In this document: positions 9,225 to 18,535 of the stretch, in pieces | How the letters are laid out: each line of letters starts with the position of its first letter | Numbering within the stretch: the stretch's first letter is position 1 | Notes under the pieces: model-generated | What the model was told of the DNA's origin: nothing | Seen by the model: the letters and a program-made list of their open reading frames with translations, nothing else | Databases searched by the model: none | Origin: JAADFF01 sp013153035 | Lineage (GTDB): Bacteria > Coprothermobacterota > Coprothermobacteria > Coprothermobacterales > JAADFF01 | Strand: one strand, 5' to 3' | DNA length: 64,000 bases | Assembly (NCBI GenBank): GCA_026184435.1 | Contig: CP046447.1 | Position numbers and translations under genes: made by a program

Positions 9225-10132
9225 ATGTCACCAACCTCCGGCTTATACCCCCTAATAAAATCTTCTACAGACATGGCCTTCTTACCCTCGGGCTTCAGTT
9301 CAAGGGGAATATAAACACCCCTACCCGTCTGTATACCAAATCTGTCTTTATCGGCCCATATAACGCTACCGACCTCTCCATGAGACCCTGTACTTTCGCA
9401 TTCACCATATAGTATCTTTACCCTCTTCCCTTTAAAGATACCATATGCACCGGGAACATCGGCAAGCGAGCGGATAAGTCTATCAATTTCATCACATGGT
9501 TTTCTAAAATCTATATGAAACATAGACTTTTCGAACATAGGTGCATATGTATAATTTTCCCCTTGAGGTATAGGCTCTATCTTTCCCTTTTTATACAAAT
9601 CTATAAACGTCTCCCAAACCGCGGGAACCTTATTGGCGAGCATTTCTTCGAGTTGGGTAGCCTTTTCTCTTCCTGTAAGGGGATACTCTATCTGATACAA
9701 AATATCACCTGCATCTATTTCCTTGGCCACTTTGTGGAAGGTAATACCTGTCTTCGTATCACCACTATATATTGTCCACTGGATAGGTGCCGGTCCTCTC
9801 CAACGTGGGAGCAGAGACGGGTGAACATTAACCATAAATGGTGCCTTTTCACCGTAAAAGTACGATGGAATATATATACCATAATCTATAACTACGGCCA
9901 CATCAACATCATATGTAAGATATTGCTGAAATAGGTCTCTGTTTAACCTGTCTGATTTAATCACTTCCACATCACCATCAACAAGCTCTGCCACAGGCGT
10001 AGGTTTCAGTTTCATTCCCCTACCCTTGGGCTTGTCCGTCTTGGTAAACACTAATGCGAGCTCTCCCTTATCTTTAAGGTGCTGAGTAATAGGTAATGCA
10101 AACTCTCCGCTGGCAAAAATAGCAACCTTCAC
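9215..10132 (-). CDS. fmt: Methionyl-tRNA formyltransferase
   Basis: 305 residues, the usual length. It transfers a formyl group from 10-formyl-THF to initiator Met-tRNA. The catalytic region contains NVHPSLLPRWRGPAPI and GITFHKVAKEIDAGDIL (Asn/His/Asp set), and a C-terminal OB-like domain follows. The GTG start overlaps the def stop as GTGA (10129-10132), implying translational coupling with def, whose product later removes the formyl group. Confidence 0.95.
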   Translation of the reverse strand: MKVAIFASGEFALPITQHLKDKGELALVFTKTDKPKGRGMKLKPTPVAELVDGDVEVIKSDRLNRDLFQQYLTYDVDVAVVIDYGIYIPSYFYGEKAPFMVNVHPSLLPRWRGPAPIQWTIYSGDTKTGITFHKVAKEIDAGDILYQIEYPLTGREKATQLEEMLANKVPAVWETFIDLYKKGKIEPIPQGENYTYAPMFEKSMFHIDFRKPCDEIDRLIRSLADVPGAYGIFKGKRVKILYGECESTGSHGEVGSVIWADKDRFGIQTGRGVYIPLELKPEGKKAMSVEDFIRGYKPEVGDIWS

Positions 10133-10653
10133 CTCAGAACCCCCTTATCTTCAAGCAACTTTACAACTGTAGGATACTTAAAGGCAAAAGGTCTTACATC
10201 AACAAGAGACCAATCTGTAATTTTATCGATAAACAAGATACCCTGAAGGTGGTCCATTTCATGCTGGACAACCCTTGCATCAAAGTCTACAAACTTCTCT
10301 TTTTTCTTTTTTCCTGCTACATCTTGATACTCAACCACAACCCATTTATATCGCTCAACAGGACCATACACACCGGGTACACTGAGGCATCCTTCTTCTC
10401 CCACCTCTGTTTCTTTCGAATGAGAAACAATCTTGGGGTTAATCATTACACCACTTTTACCACCAATATCGTATACAAATAAAGACTTGGATATCCCTAT
10501 CTGCGGTGCTGCAAGGCCCACACCACCAGTCTCGCCACCTTCATACATAGCTTTGAACATACGAGCTACAAGACGTCTAAGATCCTCATCAAAACGAATA
10601 ATCTTCTCTGCCTTCTTTCTCAAGACAGGTTCACCGAGAACAACTATCTCCAT
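10129..10653 (-). CDS. def: Peptide deformylase
   Basis: 174 residues. It removes the N-formyl group from nascent proteins. All three family motifs are present: GVGLAAPQIG, EEGCLSVPG and QHEMDHLQG, in which Cys and the two His bind the metal. I place the start at ATG 10653 (MEIVVLGEPVL) because GGGGTGAT sits 5 nt upstream; an in-frame GTG lies 9 nt earlier. It runs directly into fmt by a 4-nt overlap. Confidence 0.95.
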   Translation of the reverse strand: MEIVVLGEPVLRKKAEKIIRFDEDLRRLVARMFKAMYEGGETGGVGLAAPQIGISKSLFVYDIGGKSGVMINPKIVSHSKETEVGEEGCLSVPGVYGPVERYKWVVVEYQDVAGKKKKEKFVDFDARVVQHEMDHLQGILFIDKITDWSLVDVRPFAFKYPTVVKLLEDKGVLR

Positions 10654-10658
10654 ATGTA

Positions 10659-11243
10659 TCACCCCACTAGAAGTTTAATTGAGAGGAAACCGAGGGTAAA
10701 TCCTAATAGACCACCGGCAAATACTTGGGCCCAAGTATGCACACCTTTGTATACACGGGACCAGCCAATAACAACAGTAAGAAAGAGGAAAATCAATCCT
10801 GCCACGAAGTTATAATGAAAGACAAACGAAGAAAATAAGCCCATAGAGAAACCATGAAATGATATTTTCCACTTAAGATTGACCAAGCCACATATAAGCA
10901 CACCTAACATCACCGACATAACAACAGCATGTAACATAGGATACTCGGGTAATCTCGCAGGAGCAATAAGCCATAGTATAAGATATCCAACAAACGATGC
11001 GAGATATGGGAGATATCTATCTTCTCTCTCGATAATATCCATATTAGGGAGGTTTCTTCTAATCTTCACCCATAAAGCAGATGCCACAAGCATAGAACCA
11101 ACTATTAATGTGGTCCAAAGTAAAAATAACATAACATCTTTAGCAGGGTATCTTTCTATATAGGCAACGAAAAAATACAACATGGTAATCACAATAAGAG
11201 GATTACCTATATCAGATAATATTCTTGCCCATTTGCTCTTCAT
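10659..11243 (-). CDS. PAP2-like membrane protein
   Basis: About 194 residues with six predicted hydrophobic segments. The late motif SRVYKGVHTWAQVFAG resembles the third PAP2 phosphatase signature (SRxxxxxHxxxDxxxG), and SFHG resembles the second, but the first (KxxxxxxRP) is not clearly present and the family Asp is Gln. It may be a lipid-phosphate phosphatase relative or an inactive form. Three ATG codons are possible (11273, 11255, 11243); 11243 has GGGAG five nt upstream. It is the first gene of the long minus-strand operon. Confidence 0.65.
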   Translation of the reverse strand: MKSKWARILSDIGNPLIVITMLYFFVAYIERYPAKDVMLFLLWTTLIVGSMLVASALWVKIRRNLPNMDIIEREDRYLPYLASFVGYLILWLIAPARLPEYPMLHAVVMSVMLGVLICGLVNLKWKISFHGFSMGLFSSFVFHYNFVAGLIFLFLTVVIGWSRVYKGVHTWAQVFAGGLLGFTLGFLSIKLLVG

Positions 11244-11320
11244 ATTTTCTCCCATTATCATTTCCTTCACCATAGCATTAGAGATTATACTATTATAGTG
11301 TACAAAAGGGAGGGTATATT

Positions 11321-12997
11321 GTGGCAGGTAAAAAAGGTAAAGGTTCTATCAAAACTCGCTTTCTTATGCTGGCTATACTTATCATTATTGCCAACTCTGT
11401 TTTAGGCATTTATGTCATTAAAACCCAAGTAGAAAACATACTGCTCAATGAAAGAAGTAAAACATTAGAAGGCATAGCTGGTATTATCACTGTAAAACTA
11501 AAAGAAATATATAATAACCAGATACTAAAGATGAATACAAGTGATATATATACCCTTCCCCTGCCTCAACAAGAAGCATTCTTTGAGGAAATACGAAACG
11601 AAACAGAACCATACCTAAAAACCATTAATGAAACTTTCCCATCTGTGGGTATAACGATATCCAGCAAAAATGGTATCCCCATTATCGAGCTAAAACCTGC
11701 AACGGGCTCAGGAAATCCAGATTTTACATACACTATTGTCAAAGACATCGAAATAGACGGCATGCCTGTTTTTAAGGTTGTGGTCTGGGAAGATAAAAGC
11801 AGTATTCAGAGGTACACATCTGAGATATCGTCCAAACTCATTAATGCCATAGGAATACTTCTTATCATGTCAATTATCCTTACATTAGCCCTTGTATCAC
11901 AGATGACGAGGGACATTGAAAAACTGGTAAATGATATAGAAGAAATAGCTCAGAGTCCTAAGCACAAGATAGATACAGGACTTCCCAAAGAGCTTGCCAC
12001 CATAGCTGAAACAGTTAATGATATCTCCGAGAGGTTATGGAAAAACACAGAACTACTAAAAGATATCATAGAGGCCAGTCCAATGGCCTTAATACTCCTC
12101 GATAAGGAGGGACATATACGATATAAACATCAAATGTCAGAACATGTCTTTGGCGGCCTCTTTCCTATATCCGAGTGGTTGGAAGTTATTATGCCGGAGA
12201 TAAAAGAGTATATCCGATACAAGGAGTACCACATCCTTAATCGTGTCAGATTGGGCGATAGAATTGTCAATATACATGTCATACCTGTTAGAGAGGGAAC
12301 ACTGCTTGCCCTTGAAGATATTACCGATATATCGAAGATGGAAGAACAGATGAGACAGAAAGAAAGGCTGGCAGCACTGGGTACACTGTCTGCAGGTATA
12401 GCCCATGAAGTGAGAAACCCATTAACGGCTATTAAGGGCTTTGCCCAAATGATAGCCAAGAGGCCAACCTCGGAAAAAAATGCCAAATACATAAAGTTCA
12501 TAATAGATGAGGTTTCAAAGCTGGAAAACCTTGTTAGGGAAATACTGGACTTTGCGAAGGAGAAGAAACCATCAAAATCTTATATAAGCCTAGACAACAT
12601 ATTGCAAAGTATCAGGGCTATTATTAGTGACATAGACATACAGCTAGAAAATAATACCCCCATATGTGCCGATGAAAATCTTATGAGTAGCGTATTTCTC
12701 AATATCATTAAAAACGCCAGAGACGCAGGTGCAACAAAAGTGCTTATAAAAGCCAATAAAAAGGATAGAGAAACAGAAATCAAGATAATCAACAACGGCC
12801 CACCTATACCAGAGGATATATTACCCCACATATTTGAACCATTTAGCACCAAGAAATCAAAGGGAACCGGTCTGGGACTTGCTATAGTACATAACATCAT
12901 CACAAGTCATGGAGGAACCATTAAGGCATACAACGACATTGATGGCGTTGTTTTTTCCATAACACTACCTGATGATTGCCAAGGTGATAACTCATGA
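11321..12997 (+). CDS. Sensor histidine kinase (membrane-bound, PAS)
   Basis: 558 residues. Order: TM1 (about 14-34), extracytoplasmic sensor (35-180), TM2 (about 182-204), linker, PAS-like domain (about 245-340), HisKA with AHEVRNPLTAIKG (phospho-acceptor His near 362) and HATPase with NARDAGA and GTGLGLAIVHN. It should autophosphorylate in response to an external or membrane signal. No response regulator is adjacent, so the partner is unknown. GTG start behind GGGAGGG. The next gene overlaps by ATGA. Confidence 0.92.
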   Translation: MAGKKGKGSIKTRFLMLAILIIIANSVLGIYVIKTQVENILLNERSKTLEGIAGIITVKLKEIYNNQILKMNTSDIYTLPLPQQEAFFEEIRNETEPYLKTINETFPSVGITISSKNGIPIIELKPATGSGNPDFTYTIVKDIEIDGMPVFKVVVWEDKSSIQRYTSEISSKLINAIGILLIMSIILTLALVSQMTRDIEKLVNDIEEIAQSPKHKIDTGLPKELATIAETVNDISERLWKNTELLKDIIEASPMALILLDKEGHIRYKHQMSEHVFGGLFPISEWLEVIMPEIKEYIRYKEYHILNRVRLGDRIVNIHVIPVREGTLLALEDITDISKMEEQMRQKERLAALGTLSAGIAHEVRNPLTAIKGFAQMIAKRPTSEKNAKYIKFIIDEVSKLENLVREILDFAKEKKPSKSYISLDNILQSIRAIISDIDIQLENNTPICADENLMSSVFLNIIKNARDAGATKVLIKANKKDRETEIKIINNGPPIPEDILPHIFEPFSTKKSKGTGLGLAIVHNIITSHGGTIKAYNDIDGVVFSITLPDDCQGDNS

Positions 12998-14307
12998 AAA
13001 AAGTAGGCTATATATTGGCATTCATACTCGCTATGATTATTGCTTTGGCAGGGGGTATTATGTGGTATCACAACTATCCAAGCACTTCACTATGCAATAT
13101 CATAACACCTTCCATGGGAACCCGTGACTTGCCACTAATATACCCTACCAAAACCGGTGTTTTGGGCTCACTATCTCTCAGCTTTCACTATACAAGCAAC
13201 ATCCCTACCGAAGCATTATGCGGTCCTATAGAGCCATTCACCCCAACAACCAAGCTCGTTGGAGACGTTCTCAGTGGGGCCCCATCCTTCATTCACGGAC
13301 TTATATGCCCTAACTCTGCTTACAACTACAGTGCGTTCGCACACCTTGTTAGCGGACCTTATACCGAGAAAAGGGCATATACAGATCCAAATCTATCACT
13401 TCTATATCGACTCATTGGTCATATCGGAGACGGAAGATTATACGTTACAGAAAATAAACCCGCAGATATCAATGTGTATATTACCTCGAACAACATATGT
13501 GTCTCAGGCAAGGTAAAAACATCCCCCAGAAAACTCTTGCCCACAATATCGGCACTTATTGGTATCCCATATCCTATATGGGGAGAAGAACCCGACTGGA
13601 ATATCTTATCGGGTTACTACCCAGATGATGAAATAACTTTAATGAAAATCCGATACCTAGAACTATTGGCATACAGGGTAGAATACCTATCACTTCTTGA
13701 CGGCAAACCAACAGACTATAGGCAGATGTATATTGTCCCATATCTCTATCAAATTGAAGGATTTTACCAGAAATCAGCAAGCATTACCCAGCACAACATC
13801 ACAACACTAAAAGAGCAAAATATGGAACTCATATCCCAATATGAATCTCATATGAGAAAAAGGCGTGTTTTTTCCCTCCTGATCGGACTACTACTTGTTG
13901 TAATTATTATATTAGGATATTTCTGGGAGTCCGTTGTGGGTATTGCAGCTGGCCTTGCCATTATAGCAATCTCACCGGGCATGCAAATAGGATATCTCAT
14001 GCTAACCCTCTTTATCATGTACCTTGTTGTCATATTCTTCTGTCTATGGGCTATCAAAAAAAATGTGGCCATAACGCTGAGCGTTATGGCCATCACATTG
14101 TTTGCCCCCACAATTGTTGTCATTACATGGCTAGGGGTACTTCCTTTGCTAAAAGAGCCCTCTCCATTTATGGCTCACCTTATGAGTCTCACCATACCAT
14201 CGGCAACAATAACCTCAATTACAACTTTGTTAGCATTCTTTATTCAAGAACTCGTCACTTCTATCAGAGCTCAACATACTCACCGGGAGCAACAACCAGA
14301 GCATTGA
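12994..14307 (+). CDS. Membrane protein of unknown function, coupled to the histidine kinase
   Basis: 437 residues. An N-terminal signal anchor (about 5-25) is followed by an extracytoplasmic region with several Cys (to about 280), a short charged stretch, then four hydrophobic helices (about 290-420) and a hydrophilic tail. It overlaps the histidine kinase by 4 nt, so it may be an accessory or sensor partner (inference). The 3' end overlaps the convergent hydrolase gene by 44 nt. A perfect 27-bp palindrome lies inside it at 14066-14092. No family recognised. Confidence 0.75.
   Translation: MKKVGYILAFILAMIIALAGGIMWYHNYPSTSLCNIITPSMGTRDLPLIYPTKTGVLGSLSLSFHYTSNIPTEALCGPIEPFTPTTKLVGDVLSGAPSFIHGLICPNSAYNYSAFAHLVSGPYTEKRAYTDPNLSLLYRLIGHIGDGRLYVTENKPADINVYITSNNICVSGKVKTSPRKLLPTISALIGIPYPIWGEEPDWNILSGYYPDDEITLMKIRYLELLAYRVEYLSLLDGKPTDYRQMYIVPYLYQIEGFYQKSASITQHNITTLKEQNMELISQYESHMRKRRVFSLLIGLLLVVIIILGYFWESVVGIAAGLAIIAISPGMQIGYLMLTLFIMYLVVIFFCLWAIKKNVAITLSVMAITLFAPTIVVITWLGVLPLLKEPSPFMAHLMSLTIPSATITSITTLLAFFIQELVTSIRAQHTHREQQPEH
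14066..14092. repeat. Perfect 27-bp palindrome inside a coding sequence
   Basis: The arms TGGCCATAACGCT and AGCGTTATGGCCA are exact complements around one central G. They lie within a transmembrane helix of the gene at 12994-14307, so both strands can encode the same hydrophobic string (VAITLSVMAIT on the coding strand). A one-base loop makes it a DNA dyad rather than a good RNA hairpin. Confidence 0.9.
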
Positions 14308-14950
14308 TACCCAGTCTTTTAGCTTCTTTGACAAATTCTTCCGGATCTGCATCTATAACAGGAAATGTCTTATAGTGCATGGGAATAGCCAACTTAGGTT
14401 TCACAAATGAAGCTGCCTTGGCAGCATCTTTAACATCCATGGTATAGTTACCACCTATAGGCAGAAGAGCCACATCAATTAGCTCATCGGCCAACAGCTT
14501 CATATCCAATGTCAGCCCTGTATCTCCTGCATGATATATAGCCTTATCATCCATAAACACAACAACACCAGCAGGATTACCACCATATATAACATCTTTA
14601 CCATCGATAATGGCACTACCATGTAAAGCAGGTGTCAGTTTAAAACCTACCCCATCGGAAAAGACATATTTACCCCCTATATGCATGCTATGCACATTCT
14701 GTATTCCCTTAGAAGAAAGATAAAGACTAATTTCATAGTTAGCTACTACCGTGGCACCACTATGACGTGCTATATCGTAGGTATCACCAAGATGGTCACC
14801 ATGTCCATGTGTTACAACAATATAATCAACATCATATAAATCTTCTACCTTTACCTTTGCCTGCGGATTCCCTGTAATAAACGGGTCGATAACAACTTTT
14901 TTACTTCCCTCAATAAGCCATGCTGAATGTCCTAAAAATTTCAGCTTCAT
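14264..14950 (-). CDS. UPF0173-type metal-dependent hydrolase (metallo-beta-lactamase fold)
   Basis: About 228 residues. The metal-binding motif is HGHGDHLGD near residue 50, with further ligands in ALHG, YHAGDTG and MHYKTFP, the set seen in UPF0173/YtkL-like proteins. Substrate unknown; the family is thought to hydrolyse small esters or lactones. Start ATG at 14950 is preferred over GTG 14956, behind GGGGGG. It is single, divergent from the H-NOX-like operon and convergent (44-nt overlap) with the membrane gene to its left. Confidence 0.9.
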   Translation of the reverse strand: MKLKFLGHSAWLIEGSKKVVIDPFITGNPQAKVKVEDLYDVDYIVVTHGHGDHLGDTYDIARHSGATVVANYEISLYLSSKGIQNVHSMHIGGKYVFSDGVGFKLTPALHGSAIIDGKDVIYGGNPAGVVVFMDDKAIYHAGDTGLTLDMKLLADELIDVALLPIGGNYTMDVKDAAKAASFVKPKLAIPMHYKTFPVIDADPEEFVKEAKRLGINALVVAPGEYVEL

Positions 14951-15029
14951 ACACATTCCCCCCTTCCTTTTAATCCGTTTTAATTATAACCTGTATGTTA
15001 AAATTGTAGAGAGAGGAGATAAGGGGAGT

Positions 15030-15542
15030 GTGAAAACTGTGGAAAAACTGCTAATAAAAAATTTGCAACGATATGTTGAACATATAGGTGGTCCGGGTAT
15101 CTGGAACGACATATGGTCTGAATATGGAAAAGAAGATGTAGAAGCCCCAGAAGACATGATTAAGCTCTTGCGACTGTCGGCATCAACCCTCAATCGTGAA
15201 TATCAGTTTTTCCTATTTACATTCGGAAAATGGTTTATCACCATAGGTGAACCTATTATGTTTAAACAATATACTAGCAACTACCACAAATTCTGCAAAT
15301 TCATGGAAAGTGAAGAGGCAATCAACTTTATTACAGATAATGTACCATGGCATGAAAACACCATAGAAATACGCAAAAATAGCGACACCCATTTTACCGT
15401 ATATTATCGTTCAAAGCTCAGGTTGTTTTCTCTCATAAAAGGCATGTATGCAGGCATAGCTGAACTCATGGGGGTCTCTGTGCTTGTCAGACATAGGGCT
15501 AAAGGTGCAGAGCTAACCCTTATTGACATCATTGTTGGATAA
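15030..15542 (+). CDS. H-NOX-like fold protein lacking heme ligands
   Basis: 170 residues, the length of a stand-alone H-NOX domain. The pattern LLRLSASTL...FGKWFITIGE...FCKFM...YYRSKLRLFSLIKGMYAGIAELMG aligns by eye, almost without gaps, with soluble guanylate cyclase and bacterial H-NOX domains. In that alignment the proximal heme His falls on Asn99 and the YxSxR heme-propionate motif reads YRSKL. A canonical heme site is therefore unlikely. It may sense another ligand or act as a protein-interaction module (inference). GTG start behind AAGGGGAGT; first gene of the operon running into macrodomain and pan genes. Confidence 0.6.
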   Translation: MKTVEKLLIKNLQRYVEHIGGPGIWNDIWSEYGKEDVEAPEDMIKLLRLSASTLNREYQFFLFTFGKWFITIGEPIMFKQYTSNYHKFCKFMESEEAINFITDNVPWHENTIEIRKNSDTHFTVYYRSKLRLFSLIKGMYAGIAELMGVSVLVRHRAKGAELTLIDIIVG

Positions 15543-15553
15543 GGGGGGATACT

Positions 15554-16090
15554 ATGAAAGAGGAAATTATCCCCACAGGCAACGGTCAGATAAAAATTAC
15601 TTATGGTGATATCACCAAGATAAAAGCCGATGCCATTGTCAATGCCGCCAATAAATATCTCTCACATGGGGGTGGAGTTGCCCTTGCTATTGCACGAGCT
15701 GCCGCAGGAGATCCAGAATTATACACAAGAATATCCCAAGAAGAATGTTTAAAACAAATAGGTAGAAACTATATCAATCATGGTGAAGTTGTCGTTACCC
15801 CGGCAATGAACTTAGAAAAATTTGGCATCAAATACGTCATACATACTGTAGGTCCTATATGCCGTGGTACATGGGATGATGATAAAGCAGATAAACTCTA
15901 CAAAGCCTATATAGGAGCTATGAAAAAAGCTGATGAATTAGGGTTAAAAAGCATAGCCTTCCCACTCATCAGTGCAGGTATATATGGTTGCCCCAAGGAA
16001 AAATCTCTTGAGACATTCAAGAAAGCTGCAGAAGATTTTCTTAAAAACTCCAAACATGTCAAAGAGGTCATCATGGTGCTAAGGGGCTGA
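15554..16090 (+). CDS. Macrodomain ADP-ribose-binding protein
   Basis: 178 residues, a stand-alone macrodomain. Motifs are GDITKIKADAIVNAAN, the glycine loop HGGGVALAI, and PLISAGIYGCP, the three loops that hold ADP-ribose. Such proteins bind or hydrolyse ADP-ribose derivatives (mono-ADP-ribosyl groups or O-acetyl-ADP-ribose); which one is not readable here. It lies 11 nt after the H-NOX-like gene and 4 nt before the DUF2520 gene. The link to pantothenate synthesis is unexplained. Confidence 0.92.
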   Translation: MKEEIIPTGNGQIKITYGDITKIKADAIVNAANKYLSHGGGVALAIARAAAGDPELYTRISQEECLKQIGRNYINHGEVVVTPAMNLEKFGIKYVIHTVGPICRGTWDDDKADKLYKAYIGAMKKADELGLKSIAFPLISAGIYGCPKEKSLETFKKAAEDFLKNSKHVKEVIMVLRG

Positions 16091-16094
16091 TGAT

Positions 16095-16883
16095 ATGCCC
16101 AAAGAACCTTTATGTATCGTCGGCACCGGAAAAGTTGCTCAGGCACTAATAAAAAATCTCAAAGACCACTATCTTATTCATATATCATCACCATCAGAAG
16201 ATAGGGCAAAAGAGCTGGCAGAAAAATATGCCATAAACTATATACCCTATAGGGGCCCACTAACCTGTCATAGAGTTATTATTGTAAGAAGAGATTCAGA
16301 TATAGAGAAAACCTCTGAAGAGCTGATAAGATTTGCCCCGTTTACCAGCCACATACACATGAGCGGCATGCTATCTTCACAGGTACTGAAAAGTGAAAAA
16401 AAGTGTAGCATGCACCCCATTATGAGCATTACACCAGATACATCTTTCAAAGGGGTATTATTTGCCGTTGAAGGCAATATAGATATTTGCACCGATATTA
16501 TAGAGACACTCGGTGGTAAGTACTTTGAAATAGAAACAGAGAAAAAAGCACTTTATCATACAGCACTTGTCTTTATATCCAACTTTACAGCACTAAACAC
16601 ATTAATGGGGCTTGCCCTACTGAGAGAGGTAGGAAAACTCCCCCCAGAGATCATAGAGAGTGTTAGAAATCTTGCATACAGAAGTATTGACAATGTGTTA
16701 AAGCACGGCAAGGACGGGCTAACAGGCCCAGCTGCTCGAGGAGACTTGGAGACAATAGACATTGAATCCTCACTACTTGAGGGTTTTCTAAGAGAGCTAT
16801 ACATTCTCCAAAGTGATGTAATATATAAACTGCATAGTGACGGAGGCGATAATAGTGAAAAGGATGACAGTTCCAAGATTTAA
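16095..16883 (+). CDS. Rossmann-fold/DUF2520 oxidoreductase, candidate ketopantoate reductase
   Basis: 262 residues. The N-terminal Rossmann motif is VGTGKVAQAL (residues 9-18); the C-terminal half is helical with HPIMSITP, SNFTALN and LTGPAARGD, as in proteins annotated Rossmann-like plus DUF2520. It belongs to the same broad 6-phosphogluconate-dehydrogenase-like group as PanE. It overlaps panB by 29 nt, and no panE is seen in the window, so a role reducing ketopantoate to pantoate is a reasonable inference. Start ATG 16095. Confidence 0.75.
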   Translation: MPKEPLCIVGTGKVAQALIKNLKDHYLIHISSPSEDRAKELAEKYAINYIPYRGPLTCHRVIIVRRDSDIEKTSEELIRFAPFTSHIHMSGMLSSQVLKSEKKCSMHPIMSITPDTSFKGVLFAVEGNIDICTDIIETLGGKYFEIETEKKALYHTALVFISNFTALNTLMGLALLREVGKLPPEIIESVRNLAYRSIDNVLKHGKDGLTGPAARGDLETIDIESSLLEGFLRELYILQSDVIYKLHSDGGDNSEKDDSSKI

Positions 16884-17646
16884 AAGGCTCAAAGGCAAAC
16901 GCAAACTGGTAATGGTAACAGTATATGACTATACATTTGCCAAACTCATAGAAGCATGTCAGTGTATAGATGCCGTGCTTGTTGGTGATTCATTGGGTAA
17001 TGTTATACAGGGACTTGACACCACACTACCCGTAGAGGTACAGCATATTGCCTACCACACAAAAGCCGTTAGCAGGGCATTGGGTACACCTCTTATTGTG
17101 GCAGATATGCCATTTATGTCATACTACAACAAAGATACTGCAGCTAAGACCGCCGAAGTACTTATGAAATCAGGTGCCCATGCTGTAAAGCTAGAAGGTG
17201 GAATAGAAAAGGCAGATATAGTGAAGTTTCTCACCCAGCAAGGCATTCCCGTTATGGGACATATTGGCATGACACCACAATCTGTAAATATGCTCGGCGG
17301 TTATAAGATACAGGGAAAGAGGCCCGAGCTGGCAGAATACCTTATAGAGTCTGCAAAGGCACTACAGGAGGCAGGTGCATTTTCCATCGTTATAGAGACA
17401 ACCAAGAAAGAGGTGGCAAAGGCCATAACAGAGGCCATTTCCATACCTACCATAGGCATAGGAGCAGGCAAACACACAGATGGACAAGTACTCGTTCTTT
17501 ACGATATGCTTGGCATGGATCCAGACATCAACTTCACATTCCTGAAAAAATATGCCAACTTGGCAGATACTATAACAAACGCACTACAAACATACTCTAA
17601 AGAGGTGAGGGAAGAGATATTCCCAGACGATGAGCATTCATTTTGA
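16855..17646 (+). CDS. panB: 3-methyl-2-oxobutanoate hydroxymethyltransferase
   Basis: 263 residues. It makes ketopantoate from 2-oxoisovalerate and methylene-THF. Family motifs: TVYDYTFAKL, VGDSLGNVIQG (metal-binding Asp), ADMPFMSY, KLEGG, GHIGMTPQSV and IGIGAGKHTDGQVLV. I take GTG at 16855 as start because GGAGG lies 8 nt before it; this places the start inside the DUF2520 gene. panC follows, its start 13 nt beyond the stop. Confidence 0.95.
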   Translation: MKRMTVPRFKRLKGKRKLVMVTVYDYTFAKLIEACQCIDAVLVGDSLGNVIQGLDTTLPVEVQHIAYHTKAVSRALGTPLIVADMPFMSYYNKDTAAKTAEVLMKSGAHAVKLEGGIEKADIVKFLTQQGIPVMGHIGMTPQSVNMLGGYKIQGKRPELAEYLIESAKALQEAGAFSIVIETTKKEVAKAITEAISIPTIGIGAGKHTDGQVLVLYDMLGMDPDINFTFLKKYANLADTITNALQTYSKEVREEIFPDDEHSF

Positions 17647-17659
17647 GGGAGGGGGATAT

Positions 17660-18535
17660 ATGGAAATTATAAAGAGCATAGAAAAGCTAAGAAAGGTGTT
17701 GTGGGAACACAGAAAAAGTGGCAAGTCCATAGGCTTTGTTCCCACAATGGGTTATCTTCATGAAGGACACCTTAACCTTGTCAGACAGGCACGAAAAGAC
17801 AATGATATCGTCGTTGTCAGCATTTTTGTCAATCCAACCCAGTTTGGAGAGGGAGAAGACTTTGATTCTTATCCCAGAGACCTTGAGAGAGACGCACGCC
17901 TGTGTGAAAAAGAGGGTGTAGACTACATCTTTGCACCAGATACCCATGAGATGTATCCCGATGGTGCACCACTGGTGTATGTTGATGTGCTGAAGCTATC
18001 TGACCATCTATGTGGCAGGTTCAGACCTGGGCACTTTAGAGGGGTGCTTACCGTTGTCGCCAAACTCTTCAACATCGTTATGCCAGACAGGGCATATTTT
18101 GGCAAAAAAGACATACAGCAGCTAAGAATTATCATGCAGATGGTAAAAGACCTCAACTTTCCTATAGAAATTGTGCCTGTGGAGACAACAAGAGAACCCG
18201 ATGGGCTGGCCATGTCCTCACGCAACACATATCTATCACCAGAGGAAAGGGCTGTGGCCCCACGCATCTATGAATCACTAAAAGAAGGTTTCCAGATAAT
18301 AAAAGATGGCGAAAGAGATGCCACCAAAGTTGTAGAACATGTCCTTGAAAAACTTGAGGCCATCCCCGGAGCAAGGCCACAATATGTGCAGATTGTATCG
18401 TGGGACGACATGCAGCCTGTAAAAGAGCTGAAAGATGGTATATATGTCTTAGCAACAGCAGTATTCTTAGGCCCAGCAAGGCTCATTGACAATATCAGAT
18501 TTAAGATAGAAGGCGGTGATGTAGATGTATATTAA
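17660..18535 (+). CDS. panC: Pantothenate synthetase
   Basis: 291 residues. It condenses pantoate and beta-alanine with ATP. HIGH-type motif LHEGHLNLV, PTMGYLHEGH, FVNPTQFG, GKKDIQQL and SSRNTYLS (KMSKS-like region) are all present. ATG 17660 follows GAGGGAGGGGGATAT. The 3' end overlaps panD by 11 nt. Confidence 0.96.
   Translation: MEIIKSIEKLRKVLWEHRKSGKSIGFVPTMGYLHEGHLNLVRQARKDNDIVVVSIFVNPTQFGEGEDFDSYPRDLERDARLCEKEGVDYIFAPDTHEMYPDGAPLVYVDVLKLSDHLCGRFRPGHFRGVLTVVAKLFNIVMPDRAYFGKKDIQQLRIIMQMVKDLNFPIEIVPVETTREPDGLAMSSRNTYLSPEERAVAPRIYESLKEGFQIIKDGERDATKVVEHVLEKLEAIPGARPQYVQIVSWDDMQPVKELKDGIYVLATAVFLGPARLIDNIRFKIEGGDVDVY

Noticed and set aside
14264..14307. Terminator between the membrane gene at 12994 and the UPF0173 gene
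   Set aside because: The 44-nt convergent overlap shows no stem followed by T tract on either strand.
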